A stretch of 62,582 nt of DNA from an uncultured Agrococcus sp. (GTDB lineage Bacteria; Actinomycetota; Actinomycetes; Actinomycetales; Microbacteriaceae), in NCBI RefSeq assembly GCF_945915485.1, contig NZ_CAMEFJ010000008.1, positions 1-62,582 on the forward strand. Direction: 5' to 3'. Position 1 is the first letter of the stretch. The number at the start of each line of letters is the position of its first letter. Below, in pieces: positions 52,111-61,674 of this stretch. Both the position numbers and the translations under genes were made by a program. The notes below the pieces were generated by a model that was not told the DNA's origin, made no database searches, and worked only from the letters and a program-made list of their open reading frames with translations.

Positions 52111-52749
52111 CTACTCTGCCGTGCCGTACAACCTGTCGCCGGCATCCCCGAGGCCGGGCACGATGAACCCGCGTTCGTCGAGTCGTTCGTCGAGTGCCCC
52201 GAGCACGATCTTGAGATTGTCGTTAGCACCGAAATCGCGATCCATGCGCTCGACGCCCTCCGGTGTTCCGAGAATGCACACCGCCGTGACATCGACTGCG
52301 CCGCGGTCGAACAGGTACTGCACAGCTGCGGCGAGCGAGCCACCGGTCGCGAGCATCGGGTCGAGCACGAAGCACTGCCGGTCGCGCAGATCATCGGGGA
52401 GGCGCTCTGCATAGGTGTACGGTTCAAGCGTCTCCTCATTGCGGGCCATGCCGAGGAACCCCACCTCTGCTGTCGGCACCAGCGCGGTCATCCCGTCGAG
52501 CATCCCGAGGCCCGCGCGCAGAATCGGCACGACGAGCGGGCGCGGCTTTGCGATCGCGACCCCTGTCGTCGCGGTGACTGGCGTGTTGATCTCTTTCGGG
52601 GCGACCCTGACCTCCCGGGTCGCTTCGTATGCCAGCAGTGTCATAAGTTCGGACACGAGAGCGCGGAAGGTCGGCGAAGGCGTTCGCTCGTCCCGTAGCA
52701 CCGTGAGCTTGTGCGTAATGAGCGGATGGTCGGCTACATGGACTCGCAT
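52111..52749 (-). CDS. upp: Uracil phosphoribosyltransferase
   Basis: 212 residues, family-typical. Converts uracil and PRPP to UMP in pyrimidine salvage. Motifs: [20 protein letters not shown] at the start, [14 protein letters not shown], the PRPP-binding [16 protein letters not shown] and the uracil-binding C-terminus [17 protein letters not shown]. Monocistronic on the minus strand, divergent from tadA. Confidence 0.97.
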   Translation of the reverse strand: MRVHVADHPLITHKLTVLRDERTPSPTFRALVSELMTLLAYEATREVRVAPKEINTPVTATTGVAIAKPRPLVVPILRAGLGMLDGMTALVPTAEVGFLGMARNEETLEPYTYAERLPDDLRDRQCFVLDPMLATGGSLAAAVQYLFDRGAVDVTAVCILGTPEGVERMDRDFGANDNLKIVLGALDERLDERGFIVPGLGDAGDRLYGTAE

Positions 52750-53321
52750 ACGTTCAATTTACCGCGCGCGACCGGACGCGGGTCTGTCCAATGGCGGAAC
52801 GTGCGAACGCGGTCCGGCTTTCGCGAGCCCGAACCGTGGAACCACGACACAGAATACGAGCTCGCATCAACCGGCGGCCGTGGCCGCTGTGTAGCCCGCG
52901 CGTTGCATTGTCGTAGGCGGATGCAGCTCCGCTGTTCCCGGAATCGAAGCCACTGACGGATTTCACGCTTCGCCGTGCCAGAAACCAGACGTCATTTCAT
53001 CGCTCTGCCGGCTTAGAAGTCGCGTCAAGGGTGCTGTCTTCCTCCGTGCGGAACTCGAAGTGAGGCCGTTCACGGTAACTGCAACGAGGTCGCTCCACCC
53101 GAGAGTCTTCCGTCGAGCGTCGAAACTCATGGATCCGATCCATCGGATCGAAGCCCATCCTTCCTATCGTTGTTTCGATCGTCCGGATGGCGCCGTCGAG
53201 CGTCAACCCGTGGTGCGGAACACCTTCGTGACAACGTCCGGTCGGCTCGAGCTCTCAGTAGAGTCGAGTGCACGAGATGAACGTCCGGCCGCTACCGAGC
53301 CGAAGGAAGAAAGACCAGAGC
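52750..53321. other. Intergenic region between upp and tadA
   Basis: About 570 nt. A minus-strand ORF of 69 codons (52997-53206, TTG start) reads plausibly as protein (TIGRMGFDPMDRIHEFRRST) but has no ribosome site, so I do not call it. A TAGAGT -10-like box near 53269 may serve tadA. No tRNA cloverleaf recognised. Confidence 0.45.
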
Positions 53322-53792
53322 ATGCGAGTCGATCCCGCGTACGAAGCGCACATGCGCCGCGCTATGGATCTCGCGCGCCTCGCATCGGAACGCGAGCCGC
53401 AGGATGTGCCAGTGGGCGCAGTGCTGCTGGATGCTGCCGGCAAGGAAATCGCATCGGGAGCGAACGTCCGAGAACTGCACAACGACCCAGCGGGGCACGC
53501 AGAACTCGTCGCGATGAGAGGCGCGGCACGGATGCGCGAAGACTGGCATCTCGATGGCTGCACCCTGGTCGTGACGCTCGAACCCTGCCCTATGTGCGCG
53601 GGGGCGATAGCGCAGTCGCGACTGCGTCGCGTCGTGTTCGGGGCGTGGGATGACAAGGCCGGTGCTGCTGGCTCCGTTGTCGACCTGCTTCGCGATAGAA
53701 GATTGCCTCACCGGGTAGAAGTCGTGGGGGGAGTGCTCGAGCAGGAATGCGCTGAGCAATTGCGTGCGTTCTTCGCTGGACGCAGAACATAA
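53322..53792 (+). CDS. tadA: tRNA-specific adenosine deaminase
   Basis: 156 residues from the ATG of MRVDPAYEAHMRRAMDLARL; an upstream ATG at 53268 would add 18 residues of unlikely sequence. Zinc/catalytic motifs are intact: HAE in PAGHAELVAMR and PCPMCAGAI (PCxxC), with VPVGAVLLD before them. Deaminates A34 to inosine in tRNA-Arg(ACG). Typical length and motif spacing. C-terminal ECAEQLRAFF matches the family. The putP gene follows 126 nt later. Confidence 0.93.
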   Translation: MRVDPAYEAHMRRAMDLARLASEREPQDVPVGAVLLDAAGKEIASGANVRELHNDPAGHAELVAMRGAARMREDWHLDGCTLVVTLEPCPMCAGAIAQSRLRRVVFGAWDDKAGAAGSVVDLLRDRRLPHRVEVVGGVLEQECAEQLRAFFAGRRT

Positions 53793-53918
53793 CAATTCCA
53801 TAGCGAAACTTCCCGAAACCCGTAAATGCGGTGGATATCGAAACTGAGAAGTGACAGGGTGAGTGCACACAGCAGAGGTCAATGGCGACCTGCAATCGAA
53901 TATTGAAGAAGGAAGACA

Positions 53919-55460
53919 ATGGACCAGGCATTCCTGTACATCGCCCTGGGCGTGTACTTCGCGGGCATGATCTTTATCGGTTATCGCGCGTACAAGAAGA
54001 CCAGCGGCCATGAAGGCTATATGATCGCCGGTCGAGGGCTACCCCCGTGGGTCGCGGCGCTGAGCGCCGGAGCATCGGATATGTCCGGTTGGCTGATCAT
54101 GGGCCTCCCGGGCGCCATCTACGTCGCCGGTCTCATCGAAGGCTGGATTGCGGTCGGGCTGACGCTCGGCGCATATCTCAACTGGAAGCTCGTCGCGCCT
54201 CGTCTGCGCGCTTATACGCAGGTGTCGAAGAACTCGATCACGCTGCCCAGTTACTTCGAGAACAGGCTCCGCGACAAGTCGCGTCTCCTGCGCATCGTCT
54301 CCAGCGTGATCATCCTCGTGTTCTTCACGCTGTACGTTTCGTCGGGCATGGTGGCAGGCGGTGTCTTCTTCGAGAGCGCCTTCGACTCGACCTACATCAT
54401 CGGCATGATCATCGTCACGGTCGTGACCCTCACGTACACCCTCTTCGGCGGATTCCTCGGTTCGTCGATGACCGACGTCGCGCAGGGCATCATGATGCTG
54501 ATCGCATTGATCATCGTGCCCGTCGCCGCGGTTATCGCGGTCGGGGGCCCGGCAGAGGCGACCGCGCTCGTACGCCAGCTCGAACCCAGCCACTTCGATG
54601 TCTTCGGCGGAACGGGCTTGACGAGCGCCACGATCATCGGTGTGCTCTCCGGTCTCGCGTGGGGGCTCGGGTATTTCGGGCAGCCGCACATCGTCGTGCG
54701 CTTCATGGCGATGCGTTCTCCGCACGACGCCAAGGCGGCCCGTCGCATCGGCATCTCCTGGCAGATCGTTTCCCTCATCGGTGCAGTGATCGCCGGCCTT
54801 ATCGGTATCGCCTACGTCTCGCAGAACAACATCGACCTCGGTGACCCGGAGACGATCGTGCTGATGATGTCGCAGGCGCTGCTGCATCCGCTGATCGCGG
54901 GCCTCGTACTCGCTGCCGTACTGGCCGCGATCATGAGCACGTTCTCGAGCCAGCTCATCGTCTGCTCGTCGGCACTGGTCGAGGATGTCTACCGGGGTTT
55001 GAAGAAGAACCCGCCGTCCGAGAAGCAGTTGGTGCTGCTGGGTCGCCTCTGTGTCCTGGGTGTCGCGCTCATCGCGGCGCTGCTGGCCATCAACCCGAAC
55101 GACACGATCCTCGGGCTCGTGAGCTTCGCGTGGGCGGGCTTCGGCGCATCCTTCGGCCCGATCATCCTGCTGAGCCTCTTCTGGCGCAAGCTCACCAACT
55201 GGGGCGCACTGGCGGCGATGGTCATGGGTTCGGTGACCGTGTTCGTCTGGGATGCCCTCGCTAAGATCGAGGACGGCCCGGTCATCTTCAGCCTCTACGG
55301 ACTCCTGCCCGCGTTCATCCTCGCGATGCTCACGGCCGTCGTCGTAAGCCTGGCCACCTACAAGCCGAACGGGGAGATCGAGGAAGAGTTCACTGAGACC
55401 GGCACGCTGGTCGCCGTCGGCAAGCCCGGTGACACCGGTGCTACTGACGTGAAGAGCTGA
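53919..55460 (+). CDS. putP: Sodium/proline symporter
   Basis: 513 residues; ATG after GAAGAAGGAAGACA. Thirteen or so hydrophobic segments of the SSS (LeuT-fold) family. Characteristic PutP stretches: LSAGASDMSGWLIMGLPGAI, LGYFGQPHIVVRFMAMRS, LAAIMSTFSSQLIVCSSALV and VSFAWAGFGASFGPIILLSL. Imports proline with Na+ at the cytoplasmic membrane. Monocistronic with a strong shared terminator. proC lies 1.6 kb away, but there is no sign that the two are co-regulated. Confidence 0.93.
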   Translation: MDQAFLYIALGVYFAGMIFIGYRAYKKTSGHEGYMIAGRGLPPWVAALSAGASDMSGWLIMGLPGAIYVAGLIEGWIAVGLTLGAYLNWKLVAPRLRAYTQVSKNSITLPSYFENRLRDKSRLLRIVSSVIILVFFTLYVSSGMVAGGVFFESAFDSTYIIGMIIVTVVTLTYTLFGGFLGSSMTDVAQGIMMLIALIIVPVAAVIAVGGPAEATALVRQLEPSHFDVFGGTGLTSATIIGVLSGLAWGLGYFGQPHIVVRFMAMRSPHDAKAARRIGISWQIVSLIGAVIAGLIGIAYVSQNNIDLGDPETIVLMMSQALLHPLIAGLVLAAVLAAIMSTFSSQLIVCSSALVEDVYRGLKKNPPSEKQLVLLGRLCVLGVALIAALLAINPNDTILGLVSFAWAGFGASFGPIILLSLFWRKLTNWGALAAMVMGSVTVFVWDALAKIEDGPVIFSLYGLLPAFILAMLTAVVVSLATYKPNGEIEEEFTETGTLVAVGKPGDTGATDVKS

Positions 55461-55493
55461 CCCGCCTCGGTGCGCGGTGACGCACCGAACAGC

Positions 55494-55530
55494 AGCGGCC
55501 CTTGCACATCCGAGGATGGCAAGGGCCGCT
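55494..55530. terminator. Bidirectional terminator between putP and 55546
   Basis: 12-bp perfect stem AGCGGCCCTTGC / GCAAGGGCCGCT with a 13-nt loop, lying between two convergent genes. Confidence 0.75.
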
Positions 55531-55545
55531 TAGCGTTGTCGTCGT

Positions 55546-55920
55546 TTACTGCCAGAGCACCGCGATCAGCACGTTGATGGTTGCGAAGCCACCGGCCATG
55601 TGGAAGAACTTCTTGGCAGGGCGCTGGTTCTCACCGGCCGCCTTGAGCTTACGCTGCTGAAGCAGACCGATCAGTGCGCCGACGAATGCGAGCAGTGCCA
55701 CCAGGCTCTTGATGCCGAGCTTCATGTGGTTGGGGTCGGCGCCCATCCCCATCAACAGGCCGTACATGCCGATGCCGGAGATGAGCTGAATTGCACCACC
55801 GATCACCATGACGGGGAAGTTCCAGTTCTCGTTACGGCGAAGATTCGCCAGGAATGTTCCGACGAGAAGAGCGAGACCGATGAAGTGGGCGACGAGCAGA
55901 ATCAAGTGCAAAACATCCAT
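55546..55920 (-). CDS. Small integral membrane protein
   Basis: 124 residues, ATG at 55920. Four hydrophobic segments: LILLVAHFIGLALLVGTFLA, VMVIGGAIQLISGIGMYGLL, LVALLAFVGALIGLLQQ and a C-terminal GGFATINVLIAVLW. No catalytic motif, although scattered His residues (HFIG, HMKLG, FHMAGG) are compatible with metal or haem contact. Function unknown. Convergent with putP, divergent from nothing recognisable. Confidence 0.75.
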   Translation of the reverse strand: MDVLHLILLVAHFIGLALLVGTFLANLRRNENWNFPVMVIGGAIQLISGIGMYGLLMGMGADPNHMKLGIKSLVALLAFVGALIGLLQQRKLKAAGENQRPAKKFFHMAGGFATINVLIAVLWQ

Positions 55921-56070
55921 ATAACAAGGGTAACTGGCTCGACAAAGGTGTATTGAAGCCGGAAATGCCGGATGCTCGCCCCGGTGCCACATGCAGAGCA
56001 TCGAGCGTTCCGCACTCGCCCTTTACAACCGAGCCGAAATCAGCTGACGGCGATGCCGCCGTGAAGTCGG

Positions 56071-57033
56071 TTAGTTACCCGACTGGATCACGACGACATC
56101 GGTTGAAAGTTCGACCCCGGGGTCGTCGATCATGATGTCGGGCTCGATGTAGATGACTCTGGCATCCGCGACGTTCCGTCGGATATGCCCTTCGAGATCG
56201 TTGATCGCGCGCGCGATGTCCTGTGTCGTGTAGGTGGGAGGGAACGCCACCTTCGCCGCGATCATGAGCTCCTCCGGCCCCAGATACAGGGTCTTCATGT
56301 GGATGAGGCCCTCGACCCGCTCGTTCTCATTGATGATGTCGCGGATCTTGATCCAGTCGTCCTCGGTCGCGCCCTCGCCGATCAGCAGCGACTTCATCTC
56401 GATCGCCAGAACGATCGCCACGACGACGAGCAGGGCCCCGATGACGAGCGTCGCGACGGCATCGAACACGGGGTTCCCGGTGAGCGCCGTCAGACCGACG
56501 CCGACAAACGCGAACACGAGACCGAGTAGCGCGGCGATGTCCTCGAGCAGGATGACCGGCAGCTCCGGCGACTTCGATTTGCGGATGAAGGAGATCCAGC
56601 CGGCACCCCCACGAACCTGGTTCGACTCCTTGATGGCGGTGCGCAGCGAGAACGACTCGGCGATGATCGCGCCGGTCAGCACCAGCATCGGAATCCACCA
56701 CAGTGTCAGCTCGTGCGGGTTCTGCAGCTTGTTGACGCCCTCGTAGATCGAGAAGAGGCCACCGACCGAGAACAGCACCAGCGCGACGATGAACGCCCAG
56801 ATGTAACGCTCGCGTCCGTAGCCGAAGGGATGCTCGCGATCCGCCTTCTTCTTCGCCAGGCGGCCGCCGAGCAGCAGCAAGAGCTGATTCCCGGCGTCTG
56901 CGACCGAGTGGATGGCCTCGGCAAGCATTGCTGAAGAGCCGGAGAAAGCCCACGCGATGAACTTCATCACCGCGATTGACAGGTTCGCAAAAAACGCGGC
57001 GATGACCGATTTCGTTCCGTGTGACGCGCTCAC
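56071..57033 (-). CDS. Cation diffusion facilitator (divalent metal efflux protein)
   Basis: 320 residues; GTG at 57033 chosen because upstream codons run into the proC promoter region and carry no hydrophobic pattern. Six membrane segments, with the metal-site motif AIHSVADAGNQ in segment 2 and EDIAALLGLV in segment 5, HPFGYGRERY after segment 2, and a C-terminal cytoplasmic ferredoxin-like domain (GLIHMKTLYLGPEELMIAAK). Exports Zn2+, Mn2+ or similar in exchange for protons. Divergent from proC with a 37-nt gap. Confidence 0.88.
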   Translation of the reverse strand: MSASHGTKSVIAAFFANLSIAVMKFIAWAFSGSSAMLAEAIHSVADAGNQLLLLLGGRLAKKKADREHPFGYGRERYIWAFIVALVLFSVGGLFSIYEGVNKLQNPHELTLWWIPMLVLTGAIIAESFSLRTAIKESNQVRGGAGWISFIRKSKSPELPVILLEDIAALLGLVFAFVGVGLTALTGNPVFDAVATLVIGALLVVVAIVLAIEMKSLLIGEGATEDDWIKIRDIINENERVEGLIHMKTLYLGPEELMIAAKVAFPPTYTTQDIARAINDLEGHIRRNVADARVIYIEPDIMIDDPGVELSTDVVVIQSGN

Positions 57034-57070
57034 GCTTACGAGTCTACGCGGGAGGAATACGCTGGGGGTT

Positions 57071-57904
57071 ATGAATGTCTCAGATACGCCATCTATTGCT
57101 TTCCTCGGCACGGGTTCGATGAGCGGGGCCATCCTCGCCGGTCTCGTGCAGCAGCGTGAAAAGTTCGGGTCGCTCTCGGCCACGACTCGCTCTGAGGAGT
57201 CCGCGGCGAAGATCGCGAGCGACGGCGTCGAAGCCGTTGCGCTGGCTGCTGAGCCGGACGCGAATCGACGTCTGGCCGCAGCAGCGGACGTCGTAGTACT
57301 CGGCGTGAAGCCGTACCAGATCGTTGAGCTTCTGCGTGAGATCTCCGATGCTCTGCGCTCCGGGACGATCGTTGTGTCGGTTGCGGCGGGCATCACGACG
57401 GCGGTCATGGAGGCCGAGGTCGGCGACGACATCGCCGTTGTTCGTGTCATGCCGAACACGCCGAGCCATGTCGGATTGGGCGTTGCGGGCATTGCAGCCG
57501 GCACCGGCGCGGGCGAGGGCGCAGTGGACGTCACCCGTACGATCTTCGGGGCCGTTGGTACGGCGCTGGTCATCGACGAGTCTCAGATCGACGCCCTCTC
57601 CTCGATCTCCGGGTCGGGGCCGGCGTACGTGTTCCTGTTCATCGAGCAGTGGACTCGCGTTGCTCTCGAGCTGGGCTTCGACGAGCGTCAAGCGGCAGCG
57701 ATGGTGCAGGGCACTTTCCGGGGCGCGAGCGAGTTGCTTGCCGCATCCGACGTCGACCCCGCAGAGTTGCGCCGACGGGTGACGAGCCCGAAGGGCACGA
57801 CAGAGCAGGCGCTCGCGGTCCTGCAGGGTGCGGGGCTGGATGCGGTGTTCCGCGAGGCTGCGGATGCCGCCATCGCGCGGGCGAAAGAGCTCGCAGCGGA
57901 GTAG
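57071..57904 (+). CDS. proC: Pyrroline-5-carboxylate reductase
   Basis: 277 residues from ATG after GGAGGAATACGCTGGGGGTT. Final step of proline synthesis, reducing pyrroline-5-carboxylate with NAD(P)H. Dinucleotide-binding IAFLGTGSMSGAIL at the N-terminus, VVLGVKPYQIVELL, VVRVMPNTPSHVGLG and the signature SGSGPAYVFLFIEQW plus VTSPKGTTEQAL are all visible. Typical length. The upstream reading to 56912 is not plausible. Confidence 0.96.
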   Translation: MNVSDTPSIAFLGTGSMSGAILAGLVQQREKFGSLSATTRSEESAAKIASDGVEAVALAAEPDANRRLAAAADVVVLGVKPYQIVELLREISDALRSGTIVVSVAAGITTAVMEAEVGDDIAVVRVMPNTPSHVGLGVAGIAAGTGAGEGAVDVTRTIFGAVGTALVIDESQIDALSSISGSGPAYVFLFIEQWTRVALELGFDERQAAAMVQGTFRGASELLAASDVDPAELRRRVTSPKGTTEQALAVLQGAGLDAVFREAADAAIARAKELAAE

Positions 57905-57909
57905 TGGGG

Positions 57910-58215
57910 CTAGCGTCGTGGCTCGATGTACTTCTCGTACACCACCGCCCAGGCGCTGAAAGCGACTGCACCGGCGGCGAACAGGCCGACGCGCTGCATT
58001 CGGGTTCCCGGACTCCGTGTGGCGGCAACCGCGAGTCCGGCGCTCGCGATCGCGTTCATCGTCCCCCAGGCCGCGTTTGCGCCGGGGCCCGAGTCCTTGC
58101 CGGCCAAGGGCGTGAGCATCCGCCTTCCGCGGAAGGCGGTCAGGAGGTGTGGCAGGCTGTTGGCTGCGAAGACACCGCTTGCGAAAGCTGCGAAGCTGCC
58201 GGCGGTGCGTCCCAT
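57910..58215 (-). CDS. Small membrane protein of unknown function
   Basis: 101 residues. Hydrophobic stretches SFAAFASGVFAANSLPHLL, NAIASAGLAVAA and LFAAGAVAFSAWAVVY; the first is followed by the basic RGRRM. Motif FAANSLPHLLTAFRGRRM is distinctive but not one I can assign. Convergent with proC, stop only 5 nt from the proC stop. Function unknown. Confidence 0.65.
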   Translation of the reverse strand: MGRTAGSFAAFASGVFAANSLPHLLTAFRGRRMLTPLAGKDSGPGANAAWGTMNAIASAGLAVAATRSPGTRMQRVGLFAAGAVAFSAWAVVYEKYIEPRR

Positions 58216-58285
58216 ACGTAGATTCTGCCATCCGGGCTAGCCGCGTTGCGCGAACACACGGTGCGTGCGCAACCGCGAGATCGCG

Positions 58286-58954
58286 TCACGCATGCGGGCC
58301 CCGGAACATCTGCCTGCCCGCATTGATGACCTGCATTACCTCACCCTGGCGGAGACCCTCTGCTGCGGGTACGTAGATGAAGCGATGGTGGCGGTTCCAT
58401 ACCGGCCCGATTACCGGTGACAGTCGTGCGCGTAGCTCCTGCGGGAGCCGTTGGTTGACGTTCGCGAAACCCGAGGGTGAAAGCTCCATGACAGCGCGTC
58501 TGACGAAGCCGCTATCGCGTTCGGCCGGAACCATTCGGTGCCCGGCCCGCCCGAAGTCGTCCCACGGGATGGGCCCGACGCCTCGAAGCGTGAGCCCCGA
58601 TTCCTGGATGATGACCGGACTCACCTCGGTCGCGCGAAAACGGCGCTGTTTGCGCAGAGCTCTCGTCAAGAGCAGCAGCGCGACGATGAGCATTCCCGCA
58701 ACCGACACCATGCCCGCTAGGGCTCCGAAGGGGAGATTCGTCGGGCCGGCGATGATCATCGGTACCAGGACTACCCCCGGGATCAGTAGCGAAACGAGCA
58801 CGATGAGCGCGACGAGCGCTGCGCTGAGCCCTCCCGACCAGATCGCCGGCTTACCCGCGAGCGTCACACGTCCGGTCGCGTGGAGCACCGAGAGCGCTTG
58901 CTGAACATGTACGGCCGCGCGAGCCTGATCCCCGCTGCTGAGGTTCCGTGCCAT
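58286..58954 (-). CDS. Membrane protein of unknown function
   Basis: 222 residues from ATG; a TTG at 58975 overlapping the upstream stop would add 7 residues and is the alternative. Two hydrophobic segments (SAALVALIVLVSLLIPGVVLV, ALAGMVSVAGMLIVALLLLTR) and a ~115-residue cytoplasmic domain with VIIQESGLTLRGVGPIPWDD, a PH-domain-like strand pattern. It follows the SEC-C-motif gene closely on the minus strand, so probably cotranscribed. Function unknown. Confidence 0.7.
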   Translation of the reverse strand: MARNLSSGDQARAAVHVQQALSVLHATGRVTLAGKPAIWSGGLSAALVALIVLVSLLIPGVVLVPMIIAGPTNLPFGALAGMVSVAGMLIVALLLLTRALRKQRRFRATEVSPVIIQESGLTLRGVGPIPWDDFGRAGHRMVPAERDSGFVRRAVMELSPSGFANVNQRLPQELRARLSPVIGPVWNRHHRFIYVPAAEGLRQGEVMQVINAGRQMFRGPHA

Positions 58955-58971
58955 CGGTGACACGGTAGCCG

Positions 58972-59373
58972 TCAATGCTGGACGCCGTGCTCAGTAACCT
59001 CTCCGCCAACGTACAGCCACGCCCGATCCCGCACGAAGCGGCTGCGCTCGCGCAGTCGACCAGGGCCCTCGCTCGACCGATAGTGCGCTACGAACTCGAC
59101 GACGCCATCCCGATCGAAGGGGCCGCCCGCGACCGTTTCAACGATGTCGAGTCGCAGCCAGCGGATGCCCGGCTCGATTCCGACGTTTGCCGGCCGGGAG
59201 CTCGGATGCCAACTGCTCAGCAGATACGTCTCGTCTCCGACCGCGAACGCGGTGAAACGGGAACGCATGAGCGACTCGGCCGTCGGAGCATCCCGCTCGC
59301 CGGCGTGAACCGGCCTGCAGCACTCGCCGAACGTCAGGCCCGCGCCGCACGGGCATCGCAAAGCGGCGTCCAC
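58972..59373 (-). CDS. SEC-C motif / YchJ-like protein
   Basis: 133 residues from GTG 2 nt after the TrkA-like stop. N-terminal zinc-binding Cys cluster CPCGAGLTFGECCRPV typical of SEC-C/YchJ proteins, then SLMRSRFTAFAVGDETYLL and an NTF2-like half ending VEFVAHYRSSEGPGRL-type sequence and RFVRDRAWLYVGG. YchJ-family proteins are small cytosolic proteins of unclear function. Operon position behind trkH-trkA is probably incidental. Confidence 0.85.
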   Translation of the reverse strand: MDAALRCPCGAGLTFGECCRPVHAGERDAPTAESLMRSRFTAFAVGDETYLLSSWHPSSRPANVGIEPGIRWLRLDIVETVAGGPFDRDGVVEFVAHYRSSEGPGRLRERSRFVRDRAWLYVGGEVTEHGVQH

Positions 59374-59375
59374 GC

Positions 59376-60047
59376 TCAGCCTCCCAGCGATGCGAAGCGT
59401 TCGATATCGCGCTGGTCGCCCGAGACGATGATGAGATCGTGATTCGAAACCACGGTCTGCGGCTCCGCGTAGGTGAACTCGCCACCGGGGCTCTTCACAC
59501 CGACGACCGTGAGGTTGAATTTCGACCTCACCTTCGAATCTGCCAGGCTTATGCCCCGGATGGGCTTCGGAGGATACATCTTCACGATGGCGAAGTCGCC
59601 GTCGAACTGGATGAAGTCGAGCATCCTGCCCGAGACGAGGTGGGCGACGCGTTCCCCTGCCTCCGCCTCCGGATAGATGACGTGATTCGCGCCGATGCGC
59701 GACAGGATCTTGCCGTGGGACTGGTTGAGCGCCTTCGCCCAGATCTGCGGCACTCCGAGGTCGACGAGATTCGCCGTCACGAGCACGCTCGCCTCGATGG
59801 ACGAGCCGACCGCGCACACCGCGATCTGGAAATCCTTGGCGCCGATCTGCTGCAGCGCATCGATCGAACGGGCATCCGCCTGCACCGCGTGCGTTATGCG
59901 CTCGGACCACTTCTGGACGAGTTCCATGTTCGTGTCGACCGCGAGCACCTCGCGTCCGAGCCGCTGCAGCTGGCCGGCGGTGGCGGCGCCGAACCGACCG
60001 AGGCCGACGATCAGGACGGGGGCGTCGTGGGGAATCCGGTCAACCAA
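59376..60047 (-). CDS. TrkA/KtrA-family potassium uptake regulator
   Basis: 223 residues from TTG, 8 nt inside the end of the TrkH-like gene; an upstream start at 60125 would overlap it far more. RCK N-domain with Rossmann motif VLIVGLGRFGAATAGQL and AVDTNMELVQKW, then RCK C-domain (GISLADSKVRSKFNLTVVGV, HDLIIVSGDQRDIERF). Forms a cytosolic ring that gates the K+ channel subunit in response to nucleotides. Coupled to the TrkH gene, as usual for Ktr systems. Confidence 0.9.
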   Translation of the reverse strand: MVDRIPHDAPVLIVGLGRFGAATAGQLQRLGREVLAVDTNMELVQKWSERITHAVQADARSIDALQQIGAKDFQIAVCAVGSSIEASVLVTANLVDLGVPQIWAKALNQSHGKILSRIGANHVIYPEAEAGERVAHLVSGRMLDFIQFDGDFAIVKMYPPKPIRGISLADSKVRSKFNLTVVGVKSPGGEFTYAEPQTVVSNHDLIIVSGDQRDIERFASLGG

Positions 60048-61476
60048 CGAGGGGCCTTTCTGTCGGGCGGTTGAACAACCGCGGCCGTTGCCGCGAGGCA
60101 AGTGCTGCCGCGAGCGTAACACCACCTATGCGACCGACCAGCATGGTGAGCGCGAGGATGGCCTTCGCTGCGGCAGGCAGCTCGGCACTCGTGAATCCGG
60201 CGGTCAGACCGCACGTGGCGAACGCGCTGATGACGTCGAACAACACGACCGACAGCGGTTGTTCGGTCAGTTGCAGCAGCACGATCGTGACGACGGCGAC
60301 GATCGTCGCGCTCCACAGCGTGACCGCGACCGAGAGGCGAAGGATGTCGGCGGGGATCGCCTTGCCGAAGACTTCCATGTGCTCTCGCCCGCGCGCCTCG
60401 GCGATCGCGGCGAGGAACAGCATCGCGAGCGTCGTGACCTTGATGCCGCCCGCGGTCGAAGCCGAGCCTCCTCCGACGAACATCAGCATGTTCGTCACGA
60501 GCATGCTCGACTGGTGCAGCTGCGACGGGTCGAACGTGGCGAACCCGCCCGAACGGGTCATCGCCGACATGAACATCGCCTGCAGCACCTGCTGCCCCGC
60601 ATCCTCTCCTCCCCAGGACTGCTGGTTCCCGAACTCGAGGGCGAGATAGACGGCGCCTCCAGCGAAGAGCAGCATCGCCGAAACCGAAATCGTGAGCTTC
60701 ACGTGCAGTGACCAGTAACGAGGGTTGCCGAGGTTGCGCAGCAGCACGAAGTAGACCGGGAACCCCAACGAGCCGACGAAGACACCGAGCATCAGAACGC
60801 ACAGGAACCACGGATCGGTCGCGAACTCCGTCACCCCGGCGCTCGTCGGGGTGAAACCCGAATTCGTGAACGCCATGAACGACCAGTAGACCGACTCGTA
60901 GAGGGCGTCCCCGAAGGGCTTCCCGGCGAGCAGGAGGCGCGGGAGGAGCAGGAGGATGAGCGCGGCTTCGAACACCAGCACGCTGATCACGACGAGCCGC
61001 AGCAGAGCGCTCATGTCGCCGAGCCTGATCGCCTGGCTCTCCGAGACGGCACCGCGCCGCATTCTGCCGGGATTCGCCTCGCCCGCTGCCATGAGCCGCT
61101 GACGCAGCCCGAGCCGTCGCGCGACGATCATCCCGAGGAACGATGTCAGCGTCAGCACGCCGATCCCGCCGACCTGCACGCCCAACAGCGTCAGGAAGTC
61201 GCCGAACGGCGACCAGTGACCTGCCATGTCGACGACCGTGAGCCCCGTGACGCTCACGACACTGACCGCGGTGAAGAGTGCGTCGAAGAAGTTCGTCGCA
61301 GTGCCGGATGCCGACGCAACGGGTGTCATGAACAGCACGGCGAACAGCAGGTTGATCGCTGCGAAGACCACGATCGCGAAGCGGGCCGGGTAATTCTGCG
61401 CGAACCCGTCGACGCCCTGTCGCATCCGCGTGAAGACGCCGGGGCGGCGCTCGTCCGGAGTGACGCGCTTGGCCAC
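60040..61476 (-). CDS. TrkH/KtrB-family potassium uptake channel subunit
   Basis: 478 residues; GTG chosen for GGGAGGCAGG 10 nt upstream, with an alternative GTG at 61500. Fourfold M1-P-M2 repeats with selectivity loops near TAVSVVSVTGLTVVDMAGHW, SFMAFTNSGFTPTS, MSAMTRSGGFATFD and ISAFATCGLTAGFT, each with the filter Gly. Moves K+ (or Na+-coupled K+) across the membrane under control of the TrkA-like partner. Length fits KtrB rather than longer E. coli TrkH. Probably first gene of a four-gene operon running to 58286. Confidence 0.92.
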   Translation of the reverse strand: MAKRVTPDERRPGVFTRMRQGVDGFAQNYPARFAIVVFAAINLLFAVLFMTPVASASGTATNFFDALFTAVSVVSVTGLTVVDMAGHWSPFGDFLTLLGVQVGGIGVLTLTSFLGMIVARRLGLRQRLMAAGEANPGRMRRGAVSESQAIRLGDMSALLRLVVISVLVFEAALILLLLPRLLLAGKPFGDALYESVYWSFMAFTNSGFTPTSAGVTEFATDPWFLCVLMLGVFVGSLGFPVYFVLLRNLGNPRYWSLHVKLTISVSAMLLFAGGAVYLALEFGNQQSWGGEDAGQQVLQAMFMSAMTRSGGFATFDPSQLHQSSMLVTNMLMFVGGGSASTAGGIKVTTLAMLFLAAIAEARGREHMEVFGKAIPADILRLSVAVTLWSATIVAVVTIVLLQLTEQPLSVVLFDVISAFATCGLTAGFTSAELPAAAKAILALTMLVGRIGGVTLAAALASRQRPRLFNRPTERPLVG

Positions 61477-61674
61477 GTGCCTACCTGCCTCCCTGATCAC
61501 ACAGCGTCGGGTCGATTGATCCGGCAGATAGTGATACTAGCCCCGTCACTGCGCCTACGAGAAGGGGATGCTGTCACAAATTCTCCGATCACGCGTCGTC
61601 GATTCGGCCGGTAAGGCGGCGAAGTTCAGCGGGTTCCCTGCGGCCGGGTCGTGAATGCTGCAAAGATAAGGGGT

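Noticed and set aside
52997-53206. A 69-codon minus-strand ORF
   Set aside because: Protein-like in places, but it has a TTG start with no ribosome site and no neighbour context; mentioned only in the intergenic entry.
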